The notes under the pieces: generated by a model
The model's database searches: none
What the model was told of the DNA's origin: nothing
The model's input: only the letters and a program-made list of their open reading frames with translations
Translations under genes and position numbers: made by a program
Assembly (NCBI RefSeq): GCF_009811555.1
Contig: NZ_BLIN01000005.1
Coordinates: forward strand, 1,121,001 to 1,185,000
Direction of reading: 5' to 3'
Source of the DNA: Streptomyces caniferus
GTDB lineage: Bacteria > Actinomycetota > Actinomycetes > Streptomycetales > Streptomycetaceae
DNA length: 64,000 bases
Part shown: positions 33,249 through 41,408 of the stretch, in pieces
Layout of the letters: each line of letters opens with the position of its first letter
How positions within the stretch are numbered: the first letter of the stretch is position 1

Positions 33249-33911
33249 GTGCTGATCCATCCCTGGGACGCCCCGACCGAAGACACCGAATGGCAACAGT
33301 GGCTCGCGGCACACGACTTCGGTCAGCTGGCCGCCAACGGCCGGCCCGGCGAGCCTCCGATGCTGCAACCGTTGCACTTCGCCTACGACCCGTCCCACCA
33401 CGAGGCCGTCACCCACCTGGCCCGCCCCAACCCCCTCTGGGACGCGCTGGAGGACCGGCCGACGGTGCTGCTGAGCGTGGTGGACGACTACACCTTCATC
33501 CCCGGCCCCTGGCAGGCGACCGAGGACCAGCCACCCGAGCACGGCGTCCCCACCAGCTTCTACGCCGCGGTCCAACTGACCTGCACCGCCCATGTGGTGG
33601 ACGATCCGGAGGCGAAGGCGGCGCTGCTGCAGCGCCAGATGGGCCACTTCCAGCCGGACGGCGGCTCGGCCCCGGTCGCCGCCGGTGCGGCTCCGTACGG
33701 GCGGCTGCTGTCCGGCATCCGCGGCCTGCGCCTCGAAGTGCACGAGGTCCGCGCCAAGTTCAAGTACGGGGGCAAACGGAGCGAGGACGTCCAGCGTCGC
33801 GTGTCGGAGCGCCTCGCCGAACGGAACGGTCCCGGGGACGCGGCGGCCCGCACCCACCAGCAGCGCCGACTGGCGGCCACCGACACGTCCACCGGCATGC
33901 CTCGCTCCTGA
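33249..33911 (+). CDS. PaiB-like FMN-binding negative transcriptional regulator family protein
   Basis: A 220-residue protein of the PaiB/FMN-binding split-barrel family. Family signs are LAANGRPGEPPMLQPLHFAYD, HLARPNPLWDAL, VDDYTFIPGPWQ and GIRGLRLEVHEVRAKFKYG. Members bind FMN; the name 'transcriptional regulator' comes from Bacillus PaiB and is not proved here. GTG start with GAGGAG 5 bases ahead, 9 bp after the PPOX gene, so one operon. Joint control by the MocR protein upstream is likely. Confidence 0.85.
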   Translation: MLIHPWDAPTEDTEWQQWLAAHDFGQLAANGRPGEPPMLQPLHFAYDPSHHEAVTHLARPNPLWDALEDRPTVLLSVVDDYTFIPGPWQATEDQPPEHGVPTSFYAAVQLTCTAHVVDDPEAKAALLQRQMGHFQPDGGSAPVAAGAAPYGRLLSGIRGLRLEVHEVRAKFKYGGKRSEDVQRRVSERLAERNGPGDAAARTHQQRRLAATDTSTGMPRS

Positions 33912-34031
33912 ACAGCGCCCCCTGACGCCCTGACCGGCCCGGTAGCGACTCCTCCTGCCCCGCCGGTTACGGCCCGGCCCGTTCGTCGCCGGGTGGTGCC
34001 CGGCCGGCACCACCCGGCCGGGCACCCGGTC

Positions 34032-35009
34032 TCAGCCGGCCGCCGACGCCGCGGACCGCGCGGCCGACACCGCTCCGCGCGCCTCCGCCACCGCCAGCGC
34101 GGCCACGGCCGACAGCAGCACACCGGTGCCGAGCACCGTCGCCATCGTGAGCCGCTCGCCGAGGAACAGCACCGCGATCACCGCGGCCGACACCGGCTCG
34201 ATCAGCGAGATCACGGACGCGGTCGCGGCGCGGACGGCGGCCAGCCCCGCGAAGTACAGCCCGTAGGCCAGCGCCGTCGGCACGGCCGCGATGTACCCCA
34301 GCAGCACAAGGCTGCGGCCCAGATCGTGCCCCTGGGGCCACAGCCCCTCTGCCACGGCGAGCGGCAGCAGACACAGGGCACCTACGGCGAACGCACTGAT
34401 CGTCGAGGCGTACGGATCACTGTCACCGCCCTTGCCCAGTCGCCGGCTGGCCAGCGTCATCGCGGCGCAGCCGACCGCGGACAGCAGGGCAAAACCGAGA
34501 CCGGCGGGCCGGACGTCGGCGCCTCCGTCACCGCCGAGGACCAGGACCGCCAGCCCGGCCAGCGCCCCGGCGACGGCCAGCACCCCGCCCCCGCCGAGCC
34601 GTTCGCCCATCGTCACGCGCGCCCCGATGGCGATGAGAACGGGGCCCGCCCCCATGGTGACGACGGTTCCGACGGCCAGTCCGGTGGCTTCGACGGCCGC
34701 GAAGTAGGCCGCCTGGAAGACGGCGAGGGCGACACCGGTCACCACGATCCGGGTCATCCGCCGGCGCAGCGGCTCGTAGGGAGCGGGGACGGCGGCGGTA
34801 TCGGCCCGGCGGCGCAGCAGCGCCCGCACGGCGAGCAGCAGGACCAGGCCGCCGAAGGTACGCCAGAAGGTGAGGGCGAGCGGGCCCAGTCCGCTGCCGC
34901 GGTAGAGGAGGGCGGCGGCCGCGCCCGCCGTGCCCCAGGCGGTCGCGGCGAAGGTCACGTACAGCAGCCCCCGGCCCACGGGCAGGGCGGAGGAAGAAGT
35001 GGCATGCAT
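34032..35009 (-). CDS. EamA-family (DMT) transporter
   Basis: A 325-residue ten-helix membrane protein with two EamA repeats: [20 protein letters not shown] opens the first and [20 protein letters not shown] lies in the second. [21 protein letters not shown] segment is the usual family signature before helix 10. Probably a metabolite exporter; substrate unknown. ATG with GGAG about 9 bases ahead. It is one of three EamA genes within 7 kb and runs parallel to the next, 253 bp apart. Confidence 0.88.
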   Translation of the reverse strand: MHATSSSALPVGRGLLYVTFAATAWGTAGAAAALLYRGSGLGPLALTFWRTFGGLVLLLAVRALLRRRADTAAVPAPYEPLRRRMTRIVVTGVALAVFQAAYFAAVEATGLAVGTVVTMGAGPVLIAIGARVTMGERLGGGGVLAVAGALAGLAVLVLGGDGGADVRPAGLGFALLSAVGCAAMTLASRRLGKGGDSDPYASTISAFAVGALCLLPLAVAEGLWPQGHDLGRSLVLLGYIAAVPTALAYGLYFAGLAAVRAATASVISLIEPVSAAVIAVLFLGERLTMATVLGTGVLLSAVAALAVAEARGAVSAARSAASAAG

Positions 35010-35262
35010 GAAAGGGTGCTCCGGGAAATCCAGGACGGCGCGGTGCGCCGTGGAGTGGTCGCGTGGTCCCGTGTGCAGGCAGCGACAAAACGGCTCGGGA
35101 ACCTTCCCGGGCCGGGTTTTCCTCGGAGGCCGCCGCCCGCGCTACGCGGCGGGAGGGGGCAGCACAGTCGAATGCATGATCGTCACCCTACGTCGCCCCC
35201 GAACCGGGCGACAAGTCGTCCCCGAGCGCCCCGGCACGGCGGGACACTCAGCCCGTGTCCCA

Positions 35263-36519
35263 CTAGGGCGCCGACGAAGCCGGAGATGCCGTGGAGGGCG
35301 GGGATGCCGGGGATGCCGGGGAATCGCCGCCCTCCGGAGCACCGGAGCCCGGCCGGCCCCTCGCAGCACCGCCGCTCGCCGCTTCCTCCGCGGCACCGCA
35401 CACCGCCCCGTCTCCCGCAGAACCGGAGCCGCCCGCCCCGTCCTCCGCCCCCGTGCCGGCACCGACGCCCGCAGCCGCACCCGCCACCCGCACCGTCTCC
35501 GTCGTCCCCGGCTTGGCCGACTGCGCGATGAAGGCGCCGATCAGCACCACCACTCCACCGACGATCTGCGGCGCGGAGAGGTGTTCGCCGAGCAGGACCC
35601 AGGCGAGGACCGTCGCGATGACCGCCTCCAGACAGGCGACCACCCCGGCCACCTGAGGCGAGAGCCGGCGGATCGAGACCACTCCGGTGAGGTACGCGGC
35701 CACCGTCGCGATCAGCACGATCCAGGCGAGCAACAGGGCGGCGGGCACGGGGGTGCCGTTCATCGCCGCGCTGCCGCCGAGGACCGCCCACTCCATGCCC
35801 CAGGGGCGGGCGATGACGGTGAGGACGACCGCGCCGACCAGCAGGCCGTAGGCGATCACGCCGAGCGGGTCCACCGTGTCGTCGCCGTCGGTGCCGTGAT
35901 CGGAGAGCACGAAGTAGCCGACCTGGCAGCAGGCCGCGCCGAGCGCGAGGCCGAGTCCGACGGCGTCGAGGCTCAGCCCGGACCAGACCTCGACGACGCA
36001 GGCCAGTCCGCCGACGGCGAGCACCACCCCGACCGCGGCGGCACGGGTGACCGGCCGTTTCTGAACGAAGCGGACCCAGCCCAGCACGAGGGCGGGAGCC
36101 AGGTATTCGATGAGCAGCGCGACACCGACCGGGATACGGGAGAGCGCGGCGAAGTAGCAGGCCTGCACGCCCGCGACGGCGAGCAGCCCGAAGCCCGCGA
36201 GCAGCGCGGGCCGGCGGCGCGGCAGTTCCCGGTGGCGCCAGGCGACCGGCAGCATGACCAGCGCCGCACCAGCGACCCGCAGCCAGGTGACGTGCAGCGG
36301 TTCGAGACCGGCGGATATCAGGGGTTTGGCGGCGACGCCCGAACCGCCGAAGGCCAGGGCGGACACCAGGGCGATACCGAGGCCGGCGCCGCGCCCCCTG
36401 GACGCCTCGCTGCGGTTCGCCCCGAGGGCGGGCGGCGACGACTGGGCCCCCGAGGACCCTGGAGTTCCCTGGCCCGGGCCGGTCGATGGACCCACCGGGC
36501 TCCCCGAAGACGCGTGCAT
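35263..36519 (-). CDS. EamA-family (DMT) transporter with long Ala/Gly C-terminus
   Basis: A 418-residue protein; residues about 50-330 form ten helices in two EamA repeats (IALVSALAFGGSGVAAKPL; YLTGVVSIRRLSPQVAGVVA; LGEHLSAPQIVGGVVV). The last 80 residues are Gly/Ala/Ser-rich without structure, which is unusual for the family. The stretch before the first helix is also low-complexity. The substrate is unknown. The start ATG has only a weak ribosome site, so the N-terminus is uncertain by some codons. Confidence 0.85.
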   Translation of the reverse strand: MHASSGSPVGPSTGPGQGTPGSSGAQSSPPALGANRSEASRGRGAGLGIALVSALAFGGSGVAAKPLISAGLEPLHVTWLRVAGAALVMLPVAWRHRELPRRRPALLAGFGLLAVAGVQACYFAALSRIPVGVALLIEYLAPALVLGWVRFVQKRPVTRAAAVGVVLAVGGLACVVEVWSGLSLDAVGLGLALGAACCQVGYFVLSDHGTDGDDTVDPLGVIAYGLLVGAVVLTVIARPWGMEWAVLGGSAAMNGTPVPAALLLAWIVLIATVAAYLTGVVSIRRLSPQVAGVVACLEAVIATVLAWVLLGEHLSAPQIVGGVVVLIGAFIAQSAKPGTTETVRVAGAAAGVGAGTGAEDGAGGSGSAGDGAVCGAAEEAASGGAARGRPGSGAPEGGDSPASPASPPSTASPASSAP

Positions 36520-36585
36520 CGGGTCATCATGGCAGCCACCGTCAGCAGTGTGACCCCCCAGACCCCTGTCCGTCCGGGCCGGGCG

Positions 36586-37134
36586 TCATCCGTCCAGGCG
36601 GGCGGCGAGCCGGCCGGTGTCGACGGAGGCTCGGCGCAGTACCTCGACGGCGCGGGACTCGGGGTCGTCCACCAGGGCGGCGAGCAGGTCGAGGCAGCCC
36701 GCGCGGGTGGCGTAGCGGGCATGGGCGCGGTCCAGGGCGCCGTCCATGGCGGCGGCCGCGGCCGGCGACCATCCGGGGACCCCGCCCTCGGTGACCATGG
36801 GGACCGCGCCGGAGTCCTCGATGGTGCCGTGCCATTGGAGTCCGTAGCCGATGCTGCGCTGGACGAGGTAGCCCAGGAGCCGTGCGACCTGCGGTGGACC
36901 GTCGAAGGCCGCGCGTACGGCGGGGTCCGATTCGAGGAGGCCGTGCAGCAGATGCGCGGTGTCGACCTGCCGGTCGCCGTCGCGGGTGGCCCGCCTGCGG
37001 GCTGCGGAGACGACCGTCGCGAGCTCGACGGTGAGCCGGCTGTCGAGGTCCTCCTGGGCGGGCCCGTCGCCACCACTGTACGCAGTACGGTTTTGCACAG
37101 CACCCACCCCACCAGCCTCCGAAGGCCGGATCAT
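36586..37134 (-). CDS. Clp N-domain (ClpC/ClpA-type) stand-alone protein
   Basis: A 182-residue soluble protein made of two helical repeats of the Clp-N kind: LTVELATVVSAARRRATRDG, VDTAHLLHGLLESDP and AAMDGALDRAHARYATRAGCLDLLAALVDDPESRAVEVLRR. No AAA+ ATPase domain follows, so it cannot unfold proteins itself; it may act as an adaptor or decoy for a Clp machine. The start is unsure: ATG 37134, or GTG 37107 with GGAGG 8 bases ahead. Confidence 0.7.
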   Translation of the reverse strand: MIRPSEAGGVGAVQNRTAYSGGDGPAQEDLDSRLTVELATVVSAARRRATRDGDRQVDTAHLLHGLLESDPAVRAAFDGPPQVARLLGYLVQRSIGYGLQWHGTIEDSGAVPMVTEGGVPGWSPAAAAAMDGALDRAHARYATRAGCLDLLAALVDDPESRAVEVLRRASVDTGRLAARLDG

Positions 37135-37398
37135 CCCCGGCGGGGAGCATTTGCGTCTCCCACGGTGGTTGGGCACGGCCGCGCACGTCTCATCCTTGGG
37201 GAGGAGATGCGGGGGAATCGTGGAGGCCGGACATGCGGACCCGGGGCGTCCGCGCGTCCGTCGCGGGCCACCCCGGGCGCACCCCCGCAAGAACCTGACG
37301 ACTCATCAGCAAGGGACGGTCATCGGTATTGAACCTTCACTCCCGTAGGGCTACGTTCCGCGGCACCAGCCAGGGACCGTCACCGAAGGGGTGATCGC

Positions 37399-37827
37399 AT
37401 GGCCGAAGTCACCGCGCAGGCCCGTATCGAAGCGCCGGCCGAGAAGCTCTGGGACCGGCTCACCGACTTCGATTCGTACGGGGAGTGGAACGCCACCCAC
37501 ACCGCCTTCCCCAAGGGCGGCCCGGAATCACTCGTGGTCGGCGCGGGCTACGAGGAGAACATGAAGCTGATGGGCTTTCCCGCGGAGGTCGTCTGGACCG
37601 TGCGGGAGCTGGAGCCGGGACGACTGCTCGACATCGAGGGCAAGGGCCCGATGGGCGTCGGCCTGGGGATGCGCTACGCGCTCACACCGGACGGCGGGGC
37701 GACGTCCGTACGGATCGACGGCACGTTCACCGGCGCAGCGGTCTCGCTGATGGCCGGCAAGCTCAGGGACTCGGCGAGCGCCGCGCTGAACGAGTCGCTG
37801 CGCAAGCTCGCCGCCCTGGTCACCTGA
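37399..37827 (+). CDS. SRPBCC-family (START-like) protein
   Basis: A 142-residue protein of the polyketide cyclase/START superfamily, which holds hydrophobic ligands in a helix-grip cavity. Seen are IEAPAEKLWDRLTDFDSYGEWN, a VVGAGYEENMKL strand, and the long C-terminal helix LMAGKLRDSASAALNESLRKL. The ligand is unknown; members range from cyclases to toxin-like carriers. ATG 37399 follows GAAGGGG at about 9 bases. It converges with the PadR gene. Confidence 0.85.
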   Translation: MAEVTAQARIEAPAEKLWDRLTDFDSYGEWNATHTAFPKGGPESLVVGAGYEENMKLMGFPAEVVWTVRELEPGRLLDIEGKGPMGVGLGMRYALTPDGGATSVRIDGTFTGAAVSLMAGKLRDSASAALNESLRKLAALVT

Positions 37828-37905
37828 CCCTCCGGGAGCCGCCGCCTCGCCCCGGCCCCCGAAGAGCACTCCCCCCACCTCCCCCGCTCAGACCCGCCCC
37901 CTCGC

Positions 37906-38532
37906 TCAGTCCTCCTCGGCAAGGATCAGATACAGCTCCTTGCGTGCCTTGTTGACCACCGCCATGGCCTTCTCCCGCTGTTCGGGAGTGCCCGTGGCCC
38001 ACACCTGACGGAACGCCTCGACCAGGCCGCCGCCCGCCTTGCGGATCTCGTTCATCGCCTCCCAGTCGACGCCGCGGCCGGCGTCCTCCCAGGGGGCGTC
38101 CGAGCCGCTGTCGGCCTCGGTGCGTCCGGCGTCGGTCAGCGAGAACAGCTTCTTGCCGCCCTCGCTGGCGCTGGCGATCAGCCCCTCGTCCTCGAGGAGC
38201 TGCAGCGTCGGATAGACCGAGCCGGGGCTGGGCTTCCAGGCCCCGCCGCTGCGCTCGGCGATCTCCTGGATCATCTCGTAGCCGTGCATCGGGCGGTCCT
38301 TGAGCAGCGCCAGGATCGAGGCGCGCACATCGCCGCGCCGCGCCCGGCCGCGCGCTCCGCCCCGCCCCCGGCCGCCACCGAACGGCGGGCCCCCGAAGGG
38401 CGGGCCGAACGGGCCGAAGGCCGCGCGCAGCCGCTCCCGGCCACCCGGGAAGTCACCCGGGCCGCCATGGCGGCCGGGTCCGCAGTACTCGTGCCTGCGC
38501 TCATGTCCGTGATCGTGTCCTTGGGAACGCAT
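37906..38532 (-). CDS. PadR-family transcriptional regulator
   Basis: A 208-residue protein. The winged helix reads RASILALLKDRPMHGYEMIQEIAERSGG, split over positions 70-98, followed by SPGSVYPTLQLLEDEGLI and the wing EGGKKLFSLTDAGR, exactly the PadR signature. The first 60 residues are Gly/Phe/Pro/Arg-rich (FGPFGPPFGGPPFGGG) and likely disordered. A C-terminal helical part follows. ATG at 38532; an upstream frame start is less likely. A strong inverted repeat sits just ahead, so it probably represses itself. No target transporter is adjacent. Confidence 0.9.
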   Translation of the reverse strand: MRSQGHDHGHERRHEYCGPGRHGGPGDFPGGRERLRAAFGPFGPPFGGPPFGGGRGRGGARGRARRGDVRASILALLKDRPMHGYEMIQEIAERSGGAWKPSPGSVYPTLQLLEDEGLIASASEGGKKLFSLTDAGRTEADSGSDAPWEDAGRGVDWEAMNEIRKAGGGLVEAFRQVWATGTPEQREKAMAVVNKARKELYLILAEED

Positions 38533-38550
38533 GAGGGCGCCCTCGCTTTC

Positions 38551-38582
38551 TATCGTTGATCTATTGCGATGCCTCAACGATA
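38551..38582. promoter_or_regulatory. PadR operator: TATCGTTGA-N14-TCAACGATA
   Basis: A perfect 9-bp inverted repeat (38551-38559 and 38574-38582) separated by 14 bases lies about 19 bp ahead of the PadR start. It continues as TATATCG, the AT-rich type of site that PadR proteins favour. It probably governs padR itself. Confidence 0.7.
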
Positions 38583-38802
38583 TATCGGGACTGTTCGTAG
38601 AAGCAAGCCCCCTTGGCTGCGCTCCCTGCTGTCCTGCCTCATGCGGAGGGGCCCCGCCTCAGCCGATCTGGCCCGAATCGCTCGTCGTCCCAGGCGATCC
38701 GGCCCGCTCATGCCACCCATGCCGCTCATGTCACGCGTGATCTCGACCCGTACGCCGTGGAACCTCGGGATTTCGAAGGGCAGGAGCCCATATGGTGGGC
38801 CG

Positions 38803-39231
38803 ATGACGTCGATCAAGCAGTTCCAGGTCACCTTCGACTGCGCAGAACCTGAGCGCCTCGCTCGTTTCTGGTGCGAGGTGTTGGGGTACGTCGTACCGCC
38901 GCCGCCGGAGGGGTTCGTCACGTGGGATGACTTCAAGGGCTCGCAGCCACCTGAGCAGCGGGATTCCTGGTTCGCCTGCAGTGATCCCTCAGGTGTGGGC
39001 CCGCGGCTGTACTTCCAGCGCGTCCCCGAGGGGAAGGCCGCCAAGAACCGGGTGCACCTTGATGTCCGGGTCGGCACCGGACTCATAGGTGAAGAGCGCC
39101 TCGCCGCACTTCAGGCCGAATGCGCACGGTTGGTCCCGCTCGGCGCGGTACACGTGCAGACGCTGTACGACGGCAATGATTCGTGCATCCCGATGCTGGA
39201 CATCGAGGGCAACGAATTCTGTATCGACTGA
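38803..39231 (+). CDS. VOC/glyoxalase-like family protein
   Basis: A 142-residue protein of the vicinal-oxygen-chelate superfamily, opening FQVTFDCAEPERLARFWCEVLGY as glyoxalase-like (Glyoxalase_6 type) proteins do, and closing with MLDIEGNEFCID, where the metal-binding Glu would be. A DPSGVGPRLYFQRVPEGKAAKNRVHLDV stretch (split 57-85) is also typical. These proteins may isomerise or resist toxins; the ligand is unknown. The ATG of MTSIKQ is used, with GTGGG before it; longer frames are low-quality. Confidence 0.82.
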   Translation: MTSIKQFQVTFDCAEPERLARFWCEVLGYVVPPPPEGFVTWDDFKGSQPPEQRDSWFACSDPSGVGPRLYFQRVPEGKAAKNRVHLDVRVGTGLIGEERLAALQAECARLVPLGAVHVQTLYDGNDSCIPMLDIEGNEFCID

Positions 39232-39457
39232 GAGGCCGGCCACCGCCCGCAGTGGTGGGCCCGCGGACGCCGCCGAGGTCAGTGGCAGCAGCTGATGGTT
39301 CGCCGGGACGAGACACCTGGGACATCTGGCGTCACACCTGGAACATCGCGTCCGACCGACACCCCGACCCGGCCCCGGCCCCCTGGCACCAGCCCATGTC
39401 CAATTCTCTCGGATTGGCCTTGGTCGGCGGCTCTGTGGCACCTCTACGCTCGCGGCC

Positions 39458-40279
39458 ATGAGGATTCGTATCGTCGACGCCTTCAGTGAGCGTCCGTTCA
39501 CCGGCAACCCCGCGGGAGTCGTGCTCCTCGACTCCGGCGCCTTTCCCGATACGGCCTGGCTGCAGCAGGTCGCCACCGAGGTCAATCTCTCCGAGACCGC
39601 CTTCGCGCACCCGCTGCCCGAGGGCGGTGACGCCGACTGGGCGCTGCGCTGGCTCACCCCGGCCGCCGAGGTGAACATGTGCGGGCATGCCACTTTGGCC
39701 ACCGCACACGTCCTGCACACCACCGGGACGGCCACCGGTACGGTCCGCTTCCGCACCCGTAGTGGGGTGCTGACCACGACCGCCGACACCGGCGGGGCGA
39801 TCACCATGGACTTCCCGACCGCCCCGCTCACGCCCGTCGACGTACCGCAGGTCGTCGCGGACGCGCTGGGCACCGAGATCCGCTCCGCGCACGACACCGG
39901 CCCCGACGTGGGGGATCTCCTGGTCGAGCTGTCCGACGAGAAGTCCGTACGGGCGCTGACGCCGGATCTCCGGGCGCTGGCCGGGCACGGCGGCCGGGGC
40001 GTGATCGCCACCGCGCCCGCCGAGCACCCCGACGGCGGCTACGACTTCGTCTCGCGCTGCTTCTTCCCCGCCGTCGGCATCGACGAGGACCCGGTGACGG
40101 GCAGCGCGCACACCGCGCTCGCCCCGTTCTGGTCCGCCCGCCTGGGCCGTGACGCCCTCGTCGGTCTGCAGGGCGCCGCCCGCACCGGCTTCGTCCGCAC
40201 GGAGCTGCGCGGCGACCGTACGCTGCTGACCGGCTCGGCGGTCACGGTCATCGACGGCGAGCTGCTGGTCACCGGCTGA
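39458..40279 (+). CDS. PhzF-family isomerase/epimerase
   Basis: A 273-residue protein of the PhzF (phenazine biosynthesis) / diaminopimelate-epimerase-like fold. It shows the start MRIRIVDAFSERPFTGNPAGV, the catalytic Glu46 in NLSETAF, CGHATLA, and DFVSRCFFPAVGIDEDPVTG in the second half. Members isomerise small acids; a phenazine role is unlikely as no other phz gene is nearby. There is no clear ribosome site ahead of the ATG. Function beyond the fold is unknown. Confidence 0.88.
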   Translation: MRIRIVDAFSERPFTGNPAGVVLLDSGAFPDTAWLQQVATEVNLSETAFAHPLPEGGDADWALRWLTPAAEVNMCGHATLATAHVLHTTGTATGTVRFRTRSGVLTTTADTGGAITMDFPTAPLTPVDVPQVVADALGTEIRSAHDTGPDVGDLLVELSDEKSVRALTPDLRALAGHGGRGVIATAPAEHPDGGYDFVSRCFFPAVGIDEDPVTGSAHTALAPFWSARLGRDALVGLQGAARTGFVRTELRGDRTLLTGSAVTVIDGELLVTG

Positions 40280-40392
40280 ACCGACCCCGCGGGAGCAGTC
40301 CCCGAGAGGCGCGGCAGGCACCGGCGGTGCCCCGCGCCTCGCCCGCCTCACACCGTCGGCAGCCGTCCCACGTCCCCCGCGCCACGCCCCTC

Positions 40393-41235
40393 TCACGCCG
40401 TCGGCAACCACCCCACGTGCCCCGCGAGCACTGCGTAGCCGACGAACGCCACGGTGTCGATCAGGGCGTGCGCGGCGACCAGCGGCCCGACCCGCCCCCA
40501 TCGCCGGTAGAGCAGCACGAAGATCACGCCCATCACCATGTTGCCGACGAAGCCGCCGATGCCCTGGTAGAGGTGGTAGGAACCGCGCAGTACCGAGCTG
40601 GCGGCGAGCGCCGCCATCGGCGACCAGCCCAACTGCCCCAGCCTGCGCAGCAGATACCCGACGACGATGACCTCTTCCAGGACGGCGTTCTGCACCGCCG
40701 AGGCGATCAGCACCGGGATCTTCCACCACACCGCGGGCAGCGCCTCGGGGACCACCGTCAGATTGAATCCGGCCGCCCGCGCGCCCAGATAGAGCAGCAG
40801 ACCGCTGCCTCCGATGACGGCCGCCAGCCCGACGCCCCGGCTCAGGTCGAAGCCGGGCCGCCGCCGGTCGAAGCCGATCGCCCGCAGCCCGCCGGCCCGT
40901 TCGCGCAGCAGAAAATGCGCCACCAGCACCACGGGAACGAGGGCGGTCGCGATGCCGAACAGCTGCCAGGCAAGATCGAGCCAGGGCCGGCCGGGTGCAT
41001 GGGACCCGTTGAGCGTCGCCGCCTGGTGCTTGAGGCCGCCGGGCTTGGTCAGCGATCCGACGAAGCTGATCAGCGCCGACACCCCGCTGGCCCCCAGCGA
41101 CAGGGCCAGGACGATCAGCGTCTCGCTCCGCAGGATGCTCCGGGACGGCTCCTCGGCCACTCCCGTTCCCGATCCCGTACCGGGCCCCTTACCTGGAACG
41201 TCCGCATCGGCCACAGGACTTGTATCCGACTGCAC
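40393..41235 (-). CDS. CPBP-family intramembrane metalloprotease-like protein
   Basis: A 280-residue protein with a disordered 35-residue lead and about eight hydrophobic helices. The CPBP motifs are present: EEVIVVGYLLRRL (the family's E-E-x-x-x-R, here with Val in place of Arg), SSVLRGSYH with the metal His, and AHALIDTVAF with the last His. Such proteins resemble CAAX prenyl proteases; in bacteria they act in bacteriocin self-protection and processing. GTG start with GGAGG 4 bases ahead. It stands alone; substrate not known. Confidence 0.85.
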   Translation of the reverse strand: MQSDTSPVADADVPGKGPGTGSGTGVAEEPSRSILRSETLIVLALSLGASGVSALISFVGSLTKPGGLKHQAATLNGSHAPGRPWLDLAWQLFGIATALVPVVLVAHFLLRERAGGLRAIGFDRRRPGFDLSRGVGLAAVIGGSGLLLYLGARAAGFNLTVVPEALPAVWWKIPVLIASAVQNAVLEEVIVVGYLLRRLGQLGWSPMAALAASSVLRGSYHLYQGIGGFVGNMVMGVIFVLLYRRWGRVGPLVAAHALIDTVAFVGYAVLAGHVGWLPTA

Positions 41236-41408
41236 GCTTCCTCCACTTCCGCATTACCGCCTCTTCGCCACCACCGCCCCGCTAGGGTCTCGACAGCAGG
41301 TACGAAGATCGCGCGCGACAGGCCGGGGACGGGCGCCATCCACGTGGCGCGCTTCCCCTCTCCCCATCGAATCCCGATCGAGCTCCGAGAAGGAGAGGCG
41401 CTACCGCA

